Shown here: one piece after another, positions 1 through 10,487 of the stretch
Layout: each line of letters begins with the position of its first letter
Numbering within the stretch: position 1 is the first letter of the stretch
From: an uncultured Porphyromonadaceae bacterium
GTDB taxonomy: Bacteria; Bacteroidota; Bacteroidia; Bacteroidales; Muribaculaceae
Length of the DNA stretch: 55,214 nucleotides
Reading direction: 5' to 3'
Assembly: GCA_947174335.1 (NCBI GenBank)
Contig: CAMWIM010000008.1
Coordinates: 1-55,214, forward strand
Translations under genes and position numbers: made by a program
The notes under the pieces: generated by a model
The model's database searches: none
The model's input: only the letters and a program-made list of their open reading frames with translations
What the model was told of the DNA's origin: nothing

Positions 1-71
1 TTTGACCAAATTTTTGTCCGTCTTTCTTTATTTCCTCGCTGTTATTCAGACCTCTGTCCGAAAAGCGAGTG

Positions 72-103
72 CAAAGTTACGCACTTTTATCGTAACCACC
101 AAA
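72..103 (-). promoter_or_regulatory. Leftward Bacteroidota-type promoter
   Basis: On the minus strand, TTTG at 103-100 is followed after 20 bases by TAACTTTG at 79-72. This matches the Bacteroidota -33/-7 pattern TTTG-N19-21-TAnnTTTG. It points out of the window to the left, so the gene it drives is not visible. The rest of bases 1-327 is AT-rich and holds no gene that I can see. Confidence 0.55.
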
Positions 104-300
104 TTTTTTACGCTATTTTTGAAGAAAAATCAAACATTACTTCATAACATTTTATAAGTCAAAGAAATAATTTTGGACAAATTTCATATAAAAATAATCT
201 CATCCATATAAATCAAGATCAATTACCAAGTAAAAGAGCAAAGATATCCATGTTTAACAAATTTTTACCGACGAAGACGACCTACACTGATAATTTTATT

Positions 301-308
301 TAACTTTG
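301..308 (+). promoter_or_regulatory. -7 box upstream of nadB
   Basis: TAACTTTG fits the Bacteroidota -7 consensus TAnnTTTG and lies 28 bases before the preferred nadB ATG. I see no good -33 TTTG at the expected spacing, so this is a weaker call than the divergent promoter at 72-103. Confidence 0.4.
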
Positions 309-336
309 CACCGTATTATATATAATAATGTGCATT

Positions 337-1929
337 ATGACATATAAATATGACTATCTTGTAATCGGATCAGGTATTGCCGGAATGAGTTTTGCACTTA
401 AAGTAGCACATGCCGGTAAAGTTGCATTGATTTGCAAAAGTACACTTGAGGAAGCTAACACAGCACTTGCCCAAGGGGGTGTTGCATCGGTTACAAATCT
501 TGAAGTTGACGATTTTGACAAACATATCAAAGATACAATGATTGCCGGCGACTGGCTTAGCGACCCTGCCGCCGTTGAAAAGGTAGTTAAAAATGCTCCA
601 TCTCAAATACAAGAACTCATAAAATGGGGCGTTGACTTTGATAAAAAAGAAGATGGCAAATTTGACCTGCATCGCGAAGGCGGACACTCTGAATTCCGTA
701 TATTACACCATGCCGACAACACCGGTTTTGAGATTCAAGAAAGTCTAATAAAAGCTGTAAAGGCTAATAAAAACATCGATATATTTGAAAATAATTTTGC
801 CATTGAAATTATAACACAGCATCATCTTGGTAAAATTGTTACGCGACGTACTCCCGACATCACCTGTTATGGAGCATACGTTTTGGATCAAAAAACCGGT
901 GCGGTCAATAAGTTTTTGTCTAAAATCACACTGATTGCGACAGGTGGAGTTGGGGCTGTTTATCAGACTACTACTAATCCGCTTGTGGCGACGGGCGACG
1001 GAATTGCGATGGTTTACCGAGCAAAGGGAGAAGTTAAGGATATGGAATTCATACAATTCCACCCCACAGCCCTATTCCACCCCGGTGATCGTCCATCATT
1101 CCTTATTACTGAGGCAATGAGAGGTTATGGCGCAGTTCTTCGCAACCTGAAAGGTGAAGAATTTATGCATAAGTATGACCCACGTTTATCGTTGGCACCC
1201 CGTGATATTGTAGCACGCGCAATTGACAGCGAGATGAAGCAGAACGGCGATGACCATGTGTATCTCGATGTGACACACAAAGACCCGGAGGAAACACGTA
1301 AACATTTCCCAAACATATATCAACACTGCCTATCGCTCGGAATTGACATTACAAAAGATTACATTCCCGTAGCACCCGCCGCCCACTATCTTTGCGGAGG
1401 TATCAAAGTTGACACGAACGGAGAATCGACAATCAAACATTTATATGCTGTCGGAGAATGTTCCTGCACAGGTTTGCACGGAGGCAACCGTCTGGCTTCA
1501 AATTCGCTAATCGAAGCTGTCGTATATGCCGACGCGGCAGCTAAACATGCGCTTGACAATATTTCAAACTACACGTTCCGCGATGATGTTCCCGATTGGA
1601 ACGATGAAGGAACCCGCCTTCCCGAAGAAATGGTACTTATCACCCAAAGTATCAAGGAGGTTAACCAGATTATGGGAACGTATGTCGGAATTGTCAGAAG
1701 TAATCTCAGACTTGATCGAGCATGGAATCGCCTTGACATACTTTACGAAGAAACCGAGAAACTTTTTAAATGCTCAAAAGCCTCTCGCGAGATTTGTGAA
1801 TTACGCAATATGATAAACGTCGGCTATCTCATCATGAGACAAGCCAAAGAGCGTCACGAATCACGAGGTCTACACTATACGCTTGATTATCCAAGAAAGT
1901 CAGAACATACCACCGAGGGTAATTGTTAA
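337..1929 (+). CDS. nadB: L-aspartate oxidase NadB
   Basis: Flavoprotein that oxidises L-aspartate to iminoaspartate, the first step of de novo NAD synthesis in the cytoplasm. The N-terminus carries the FAD-binding dinucleotide fold (VIGSGIAGMSFAL), followed by the family blocks ALAQGGVASV, EFIQFHPTALF, APRDIVARAIDSE and GLHGGNRLASNSLIEA. The last of these is typical of the succinate dehydrogenase/fumarate reductase/NadB flavoprotein superfamily. At about 530 residues it is the usual NadB length. Two in-frame ATGs exist, at 328 and 337. I prefer 337 because MTYKYDYLVIG places the FAD motif as in relatives. Its partners nadA and nadC are not in the window. DUF4294 follows in the same direction after 21 bases. 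Confidence 0.95.
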   Translation: MTYKYDYLVIGSGIAGMSFALKVAHAGKVALICKSTLEEANTALAQGGVASVTNLEVDDFDKHIKDTMIAGDWLSDPAAVEKVVKNAPSQIQELIKWGVDFDKKEDGKFDLHREGGHSEFRILHHADNTGFEIQESLIKAVKANKNIDIFENNFAIEIITQHHLGKIVTRRTPDITCYGAYVLDQKTGAVNKFLSKITLIATGGVGAVYQTTTNPLVATGDGIAMVYRAKGEVKDMEFIQFHPTALFHPGDRPSFLITEAMRGYGAVLRNLKGEEFMHKYDPRLSLAPRDIVARAIDSEMKQNGDDHVYLDVTHKDPEETRKHFPNIYQHCLSLGIDITKDYIPVAPAAHYLCGGIKVDTNGESTIKHLYAVGECSCTGLHGGNRLASNSLIEAVVYADAAAKHALDNISNYTFRDDVPDWNDEGTRLPEEMVLITQSIKEVNQIMGTYVGIVRSNLRLDRAWNRLDILYEETEKLFKCSKASREICELRNMINVGYLIMRQAKERHESRGLHYTLDYPRKSEHTTEGNC

Positions 1930-1950
1930 TATAAAACAAACATATTTTCA

Positions 1951-2610
1951 ATGCCTTCGGTCAGAATTCTCATATTGATAGCAATATTGAGTCTGCTCGG
2001 TCCCCTTAAAATGAAAGGAGCCGTAGCCGACAAGGATGACACGACCAAGGCGCAAGCCGTACAGCCTGCCGATATAAAACCGAAAGCCTACAAAGGTAAA
2101 TATCATAAAGTTACCGAAGAAGGCGACACAGTTCTCGTGCTGGTGATGAACGACATTTATGTTTATCCCAAGCTAAAATTCAAGAATAAAAAAGAGGAGG
2201 AATTTTATTGGCGAACCGTCCGAGACGTAAAATTGGCTTTGCCCTACGCCAAACTGATTTGCGAGACGCTGACCGAAACATACGAGTATATCGAGACGTT
2301 TCCAACGCAAGCCGAACGCGAAAAATATTTGAAAGAGATGGAGACCGAAGTATTTAACCAATACAAACCGGCTCTAAGACGTTTTTCAAAGAATCAGGCA
2401 AAGTTACTGATAAAGTTGATACAGCGTGAGACTAATCAGTCAAGTTACAACATTTTGAAGGCCTTTTTAGGCTCATTCCGTGCCGGATTTTGGCAAACAT
2501 TCGGACGATTTTTCGGCGTAAACCTTAAAAGCAAATATGAGCCTGACAGAAATCGGCAAGATGCCATTATAGAGCGTGTTTGCCGAGCCGTAGAACAAGG
2601 CCAACTATAG
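1951..2610 (+). CDS. DUF4294 family protein
   Basis: 219-residue protein recognisable as DUF4294, a family confined to Bacteroidota and of unknown function. An N-terminal hydrophobic stretch (about residues 4-20, ILILIAILSLLGPLKM) suggests a signal peptide or anchor, so the protein is probably periplasmic. The conserved core has the family blocks VYPKLKFKNKKEEEFYWRTV, ETYEYIETFP, LIQRETNQSSY and AFLGSFRAGFWQTFGRFFG. It lies 21 bases after nadB and 43 bases before the beta-galactosidase gene, all on the plus strand. The nadB association may be mere co-transcription. Confidence 0.85.
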   Translation: MPSVRILILIAILSLLGPLKMKGAVADKDDTTKAQAVQPADIKPKAYKGKYHKVTEEGDTVLVLVMNDIYVYPKLKFKNKKEEEFYWRTVRDVKLALPYAKLICETLTETYEYIETFPTQAEREKYLKEMETEVFNQYKPALRRFSKNQAKLLIKLIQRETNQSSYNILKAFLGSFRAGFWQTFGRFFGVNLKSKYEPDRNRQDAIIERVCRAVEQGQL

Positions 2611-2647
2611 TAAATAAGCATATAAACCAGTCCACATTTAACCTTAA

Positions 2648-5707
<3,060 letters not shown>

Positions 5708-5726
5708 CACGGGACAAGGAATAAAT

Positions 5727-5766
5727 AAAACAGCGCATACCAAATACAACTGATATGCGCTGTTTT
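5727..5766. terminator. Bidirectional terminator, beta-galactosidase / B12 operon
   Basis: Perfect 13-bp inverted repeat (AAAACAGCGCATA at 5727-5739, TATGCGCTGTTTT at 5754-5766) with A-runs and T-runs on the two sides. It lies between the converging beta-galactosidase gene and the B12 operon and can end transcription in both directions. Confidence 0.85.
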
Positions 5767-5785
5767 ATTATAGAGACCTTTTATC

Positions 5786-6814
5786 TTATGATATTTTTCG
5801 TTTTATAATTACATATAGAATCACCGGCACACCAACCAACGGAGTGACTCCGTTTAATGGCAGATAAACGTTTTCCGGCACCGTACATATAATATTGCAA
5901 ACCAACGCTACAGATGCTCCGATAATTATAGAGCCGGGCATTAAAACACGATGATCATCAGTTTGAAAAATCATACGGGCAATGTGAGGAACAGCAAGTC
6001 CGATAAATGCTATTGGTCCACAATAAGCAGTCACTCCTGCCGACAAAATTCCGGTAGCAAGTAATAGCAGGTTTCTTAGACGATTTATATTAACGCCGAG
6101 ATTGCGTGCATAATTATCGCCTAATAAAAACAAATTTAAAGGTTTAACGAGTAAAACCGAAAGAACCAGACCAATGACGATGACTCCAACAAACACCGGG
6201 AGCCGTTCATTGGTCACACTATTAAAGTTGCCCATTCCCCAAAGGACGTATGACTGCAGACCTTCAGCCGAGGCAGTATAGTTTAACAACATTATAATTG
6301 ATGATGCCAGATAACCAACCATCATTCCAGAAATCAAAACTGTCAATGAGTTCTTAAGCCAAGCCGAAAACAACAGTAAGATTCCCATAATCAAGCCACT
6401 TCCAATTAATGCCCCGGCTATAACAGCCATGCTACCCGAGACACTTGTCAAACCGACACTTAAAGTTCCACCGGCAAGCAACATTACGAAGGCAACACCC
6501 AAACTTGCGCCGGAATTGATTCCAAGAATCGAAGGTCCGGCAAGCGGATTACGGAATGTTGTTTGCAATAGCAAACCTGATGCAGCCAAAGCAGCCCCGC
6601 CAAGTAAAGCTGTTATTGACATCGGCAAACGGCTTTCCATCACAATAAAACGGTATGAATTAGCAACTCCACTACCATCACCAAATAACAAAGATGAAAC
6701 ATCACAAGCCTTAATAGGAACTGACCCCAAATATATATTTGCAAAGAACATTGCAATCGTTAATAACGATAGCAACCCGAACCAAAAAATATATTTTGAC
6801 TGATTATTTTTCAT
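5786..6814 (-). CDS. btuC: Cobalamin ABC transporter permease, BtuC/FecCD family
   Basis: Inner-membrane permease of the FecCD family (342 residues, about ten hydrophobic segments). It would move B12 from the binding protein into the cytoplasm. The family signature NPLAGPSILGINSGASLG is present, as are the conserved GGAALAASGLLLQ and the C-terminal GPIAFIGLAVPHIARM, which contacts the ATPase. It is the last gene of the riboswitch-controlled operon and overlaps btuF by 11 bases. FecCD permeases also carry haem and siderophores. The B12 assignment rests on the riboswitch and the BtuG-like neighbours. The partner ATPase BtuD is not here. The next feature is a strong terminator at 5727-5766. Confidence 0.85.
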   Translation of the reverse strand: MKNNQSKYIFWFGLLSLLTIAMFFANIYLGSVPIKACDVSSLLFGDGSGVANSYRFIVMESRLPMSITALLGGAALAASGLLLQTTFRNPLAGPSILGINSGASLGVAFVMLLAGGTLSVGLTSVSGSMAVIAGALIGSGLIMGILLLFSAWLKNSLTVLISGMMVGYLASSIIMLLNYTASAEGLQSYVLWGMGNFNSVTNERLPVFVGVIVIGLVLSVLLVKPLNLFLLGDNYARNLGVNINRLRNLLLLATGILSAGVTAYCGPIAFIGLAVPHIARMIFQTDDHRVLMPGSIIIGASVALVCNIICTVPENVYLPLNGVTPLVGVPVILYVIIKRKIS

Positions 6815-7955
6815 CTAATTTTGTAAAGAAATATTGTGTTGAAGTTGAATTACTTAATTCAGGATGAATGATATTGATTAAATCTGACAATGCACGTTCG
6901 GGATGGAAAGACGAATCTTCAAACAGAAGAATCTCTGACGTATTACACCCATATACATTCCCCGATTTATAGGCATCAAACTGAGAATAAATTTTATTTT
7001 CAGATTTTAAACCTTGTAGTGTCATCGGGTTTGGCATAATATACCTGACAATCCAGACCGGAGCGTCTCCGGCTTCAACCAATACCTGTTCGGCAGAGAG
7101 TGCGACACTCCCCGACGACTCAATATTGTCAAACGGGTTTAAACCGCCTGCATCACGAATCAGAGTGGCAATTGTTGATTCAGCAACCGGAACAAACCAT
7201 TGACGACCGTATAACCGATCAAGCAGGACTTCAGGTCGAGAAGCAATATCTTTCGTTTTTTCTTTTAAAGAATTATATGAAATCTTTACAGCCTCAAAAA
7301 TCGAATCAGCTTTTGACTCCTGGCCATAGAGACGCCCGAAAAATTTTATCCATTCAGCGCGGGCGAGAGGCGAAATTTCCATATAATCGGCACACTCCAC
7401 AATGGGAATCGGCAATGTTGCCAGTTTCCCATAAGCCCCCGAGTCCTGATAAGGAGACAATAGTATTGCGTCAGGATTAAGCTCGACTACTTTCTCTATG
7501 TCGGGAGACGTATTAATGCCACAATCTGTTATTGTGCCCGACTTTATACCGTCCTTAATCTCAGGAACTATCATATATTGCGCATCACAAACACCCTTAA
7601 TAGCAGTTCCTGCGCCCAATTCTTCAATCAACCGACAGTGAATTGACGAGTGAACAATTGAACGTTTCAGAGGAGTGCGTATAACTGTTCCACTTGGTAA
7701 TCCTTCGGGTAATAGTGTTGAATCAGGCACGAGCAGATAGCTATGAAGTGTTTTTGTCGTATCCCACGGATTCTGAATCGAAACATAGGTATAATCAGGA
7801 TAATCGACAATCGTCAAACGCTTGGCATAATCCATAGGAATCGTATCGCCGCCATCTATAACGGCGGTGGCACCGCCCGCCCCTCCACAAGCGGGAAGCA
7901 AAAGCAGTGCCACCAGACACGATACAGAATATGAAAGAAAAAACTTTTTAGCCAT
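6804..7955 (-). CDS. btuF: Cobalamin-binding lipoprotein, BtuF/FecB type
   Basis: 383-residue substrate-binding protein of the FecB/BtuF superfamily. It captures the corrinoid in the periplasm and hands it to the permease. It has a lipoprotein signal peptide (LVALLLLPACGG, lipobox cysteine near residue 23). The binding-fold blocks include VEELNPDAILLSPYQ-like text (VVELNPDAILLSPYQDSG) near the middle and LLDRLYGRQWFVP later. Its ATG overlaps the stop of the upstream propeller gene as TAATG (7957-7953), which suggests translational coupling, and its end overlaps btuC by 11 bases. Iron-siderophore or haem binding cannot be excluded from the protein alone. Confidence 0.8.
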   Translation of the reverse strand: MAKKFFLSYSVSCLVALLLLPACGGAGGATAVIDGGDTIPMDYAKRLTIVDYPDYTYVSIQNPWDTTKTLHSYLLVPDSTLLPEGLPSGTVIRTPLKRSIVHSSIHCRLIEELGAGTAIKGVCDAQYMIVPEIKDGIKSGTITDCGINTSPDIEKVVELNPDAILLSPYQDSGAYGKLATLPIPIVECADYMEISPLARAEWIKFFGRLYGQESKADSIFEAVKISYNSLKEKTKDIASRPEVLLDRLYGRQWFVPVAESTIATLIRDAGGLNPFDNIESSGSVALSAEQVLVEAGDAPVWIVRYIMPNPMTLQGLKSENKIYSQFDAYKSGNVYGCNTSEILLFEDSSFHPERALSDLINIIHPELSNSTSTQYFFTKLDEK

Positions 7956-9166
7956 TATTTTTTAGGGAGAAAGAGAATATCGAAGGGATCGATACCGGTT
8001 TCACCTTTAAGAATAAATTTGCCTTTAGACGAATAAAGTTTAAAGTATCCATTTGCAGTCTTAGACTCGTAACCATTTACCATAGTTGCTGAGCCAATGA
8101 TGATATCACCGGTTACATCATCGACAGCGAGAGATTTTGGGAAATCCACCCCTTCACCCGGTTCGAGCAAATCTGATACAAGATTGTTATCAACAACTGA
8201 GTAACATTTGTAGGTAATATTTTTTTGAAGACCGTTTTCGGGAGCATTGATAACATAGAGATTATTTTTATCAACTTTCATCAATGTACCTTCACAGAAA
8301 GGCTTGGTATCATAGTTATTTATTTTGTAAATCATTGATGGCTTCTTTCTAATGCCTTGACCATCAATACCAGAACAACGTACAAAAATTTCTGTACCAT
8401 TAGTTACAATATCAGTTGGAGTTACACCATCTTTAAGTGGCAGTGATTCAAGATTACTTTCAGCTTTATTCATCCAGTCACTGTTCTTCAACCATCTTAC
8501 GACTTGATTACCGTTTTCATAGCTGTCATCAGTTTTGACACCAAAATTATCGGCACAATATATATACTCGCCGACAACAACGATACCATCAGGCTTGTTA
8601 GCAGTGCTTCCAACGGGGAGATATTGAAGCATTTCGTAAGTCTTACAATCATATTGGGCGATATAACCACCGGCGTCCTGACCCGCAGCATCGCCACTAA
8701 ACGTGATATATGCCTTATCTGCATCAATGAAAATTTGACGGGGATATGCAAATTTTTGGTCATTGAATGAAATTTGTTTAACCGATTTTCTGGTATCGGT
8801 ATCAATAACTTCAATTCGGTTTGATTCATTGATAACAACCCAAAGATATTTATCGTAAACAGCCATAGCGTTTGGGTTAATACCAAGCCACTGGTCGTTA
8901 ACATCTTTGAACGAAGTCAAAGCACTACTCAACAATTTACCTTCTAAAGGAGAATAGGTATAATATGAGAGAGTACCTTCTTTTTGACCATTTTCTGCAT
9001 TAGAACCTCTGTTCAATACAAAGAAACTATTGATAAAATCAGCCGGGACATCAGGTTTATTAGGTCCGGGACCGGGTTCGGGTTCTGGATCAGGATCGTT
9101 GTTGCTACAAGAAACAAAACCTACAGAGGCAACAGCAATAAGCAGATAATAAAAAATCTTTTTCAT
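7955..9166 (-). CDS. BtuG-like surface beta-propeller lipoprotein, copy 2
   Basis: 403-residue YncE/DUF5074-type beta-propeller lipoprotein. The signal peptide ends in SVGFVSC, and the mature start SNNDPDPEPEPGPGP is acidic and Pro-rich, like Bacteroidota surface-export signals. Repeated propeller motifs follow, such as NAMAVYDKYLWVV, ADKAYITFSGD, PDGIVVVGEYIYCADN and TDIVTNGTEIFVRC. In Bacteroides, BtuG proteins are surface lipoproteins that bind B12 very tightly and form a lid on BtuB. The operon context makes that role likely here. It is a paralogue of the upstream gene at 9301-10443, with matching C-termini (GETGIDP followed by FLPKK or FVPKSE). Its stop is fused to the btuF start (TAATG). 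Confidence 0.8.
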   Translation of the reverse strand: MKKIFYYLLIAVASVGFVSCSNNDPDPEPEPGPGPNKPDVPADFINSFFVLNRGSNAENGQKEGTLSYYTYSPLEGKLLSSALTSFKDVNDQWLGINPNAMAVYDKYLWVVINESNRIEVIDTDTRKSVKQISFNDQKFAYPRQIFIDADKAYITFSGDAAGQDAGGYIAQYDCKTYEMLQYLPVGSTANKPDGIVVVGEYIYCADNFGVKTDDSYENGNQVVRWLKNSDWMNKAESNLESLPLKDGVTPTDIVTNGTEIFVRCSGIDGQGIRKKPSMIYKINNYDTKPFCEGTLMKVDKNNLYVINAPENGLQKNITYKCYSVVDNNLVSDLLEPGEGVDFPKSLAVDDVTGDIIIGSATMVNGYESKTANGYFKLYSSKGKFILKGETGIDPFDILFLPKK

Positions 9167-9190
9167 TTTTAGTTAAGATTGAATGTTGGA

Positions 9191-9212
9191 TTTTTGTGTG
9201 AATTTATAGCGT
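9191..9212 (-). repeat. 22-bp repeat, copy 2 (duplication scar)
   Basis: Twenty-two bases here are identical to 10466-10487. At the other copy the block covers the last two codons and stop of the TonB receptor gene (CGCTATAA on the minus strand) plus the leader of the first propeller gene. Here there is no receptor gene, so the block looks like a scar left when the receptor tail and propeller gene were duplicated together. Confidence 0.75.
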
Positions 9213-9237
9213 GTTATAATTTTCTTTTAAAAGCATG

Positions 9238-9270
9238 TCCCGACATTTTTTCTCGCCCGAGACATCGGGA
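9238..9270 (-). other. Intercistronic hairpin between the two BtuG-like genes
   Basis: CCCGA (9256-9260) can pair with TCGGG (9265-9269) as a tight hairpin, or TCCCGA (9238-9243) with TCGGGA (9265-9270). The element sits between the stop of the first propeller gene and the start of the second. It could be a processing or partial-termination site. No long T-run follows, so a full terminator is unlikely. Confidence 0.4.
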
Positions 9271-9300
9271 ACTGATTTATATTTTGAGATAAAAAACTGA

Positions 9301-10443
9301 TTATTCAGATTTTGGAACAAATATTGCAACAGCAGGGTCAATTCCGGTTTCACCTCGGAGTACTTTTTTACCGTCGCTTGTAAACATTTTATAATATCCA
9401 TTCTTTGACCATGATGGATATTGACCATCCATAGTCGCTGAACCTATTATGATATTGCCGGTCATCCGGTCAACAGCTAAAGCACTGGGATAATCAACTC
9501 CTTCACCTTTTTCAATGAAGTCGTAATTATCATCACTATTATCGATCATATAACATTTATATGAGATCGGGTCAGGAGAATCCCACGGAGCGTTGATTAC
9601 ATAAAGCTGTCGATCTTTGATAGCCATTAATGTTCCGGGAACATAACCCTGTGATTTTTCCCCATAAATACGCCAAATCATCGGCTTAACACCATTGGGA
9701 GTATAGTCGCCCATACAGGTTACAAACACGTCAGTACCATTTGTTACAATATCCGTTGGATTAGTTCCTACAGTGATATAACCTTTAATATCAAAGGTTG
9801 ACTTATTGATAATAGCGACTCTTTCATCATATGGCAAACCTTGAACACTGTTCATTCCGCCGGAAATAGCTACATAAATATTGTCACCTGCAATAGCAAC
9901 ACCTTCGGGGTTAGGTCCAAGATAAGCAGTAAATCCGTCTACTACATCAGTGGCACAATCATATCGGGCAAGATATCCATCATAAGTTGTAATATATGCT
10001 TTTCCACCACTAATTTCTATATGACGGGGCATACTTTTAGATCCTGAGTGAGGATTTACACCAAACTCATATTGTTTTACCGACTTCATTGTGTTAATAT
10101 CAACAATCTCCATTGTAGCCGATTCATAGGTAATGATATAAAGTTTGCCACCATACAAAGCCATGTCGTTAGGGCTTAAGCCGAGTGATCGTTCATTTGA
10201 ATCCTTAAATACAGTTAAAGATTCTTTCACCATAACATAGTCTTCAGATGAATAGTCATAGTACGATAACGAGCCATCTATACCGGCATAAGAAGATCCA
10301 CGACCGAGAATAAAGAAACTTGAAGTGTCGACCGATTCTACAGGATCCGGATCCGGGTCAGGTATTGGTTCATCATTACTACTGCACGAGTAGAACGAAA
10401 CCGTTGCTGCTGCAAAAAGAAAATAATAAAACGATTTTTTCAT
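9301..10443 (-). CDS. BtuG-like surface beta-propeller lipoprotein, copy 1
   Basis: YncE/DUF5074-type seven-blade propeller lipoprotein of about 380 residues, the first of two tandem copies behind the B12 receptor. I start it at ATG 10443 (MKKSFYYFLFAAATVSFYSC) rather than the longer frame from 10509. That ATG gives a clean lipoprotein signal peptide and leaves the receptor gene intact. After the lipid cysteine comes SSNDEPIPDPDPDPVES, an acidic Pro-rich linker typical of surface-exposed lipoproteins. Blade motifs include NDMALYGGKLYIITY, GKAYITTYDGYLARYD, PEGVAIAGDNIYVAIS and PTDIVTNGTDVFVTC. The likely role is high-affinity corrinoid capture on the receptor. It differs clearly from copy 2, so the duplication is not recent or the copies have specialised. 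Confidence 0.8.
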   Translation of the reverse strand: MKKSFYYFLFAAATVSFYSCSSNDEPIPDPDPDPVESVDTSSFFILGRGSSYAGIDGSLSYYDYSSEDYVMVKESLTVFKDSNERSLGLSPNDMALYGGKLYIITYESATMEIVDINTMKSVKQYEFGVNPHSGSKSMPRHIEISGGKAYITTYDGYLARYDCATDVVDGFTAYLGPNPEGVAIAGDNIYVAISGGMNSVQGLPYDERVAIINKSTFDIKGYITVGTNPTDIVTNGTDVFVTCMGDYTPNGVKPMIWRIYGEKSQGYVPGTLMAIKDRQLYVINAPWDSPDPISYKCYMIDNSDDNYDFIEKGEGVDYPSALAVDRMTGNIIIGSATMDGQYPSWSKNGYYKMFTSDGKKVLRGETGIDPAVAIFVPKSE

Positions 10444-10465
10444 CTTGGAAAATTTTAATTTGTTC

Positions 10466-10487
10466 TTTTTGTGTGAATTTATAGCGT
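10466..10487 (-). repeat. 22-bp repeat, copy 1 (receptor tail and leader)
   Basis: Identical to 9191-9212. It spans the end of the TonB receptor gene (stop TAA at 10481-10479) and the untranslated leader of the first propeller gene. Confidence 0.75.

Noticed and set aside
8497..8904. 135-residue frame inside the second propeller gene
   Set aside because: Same-strand frame shadow; the propeller frame has the lipoprotein signal and repeats.
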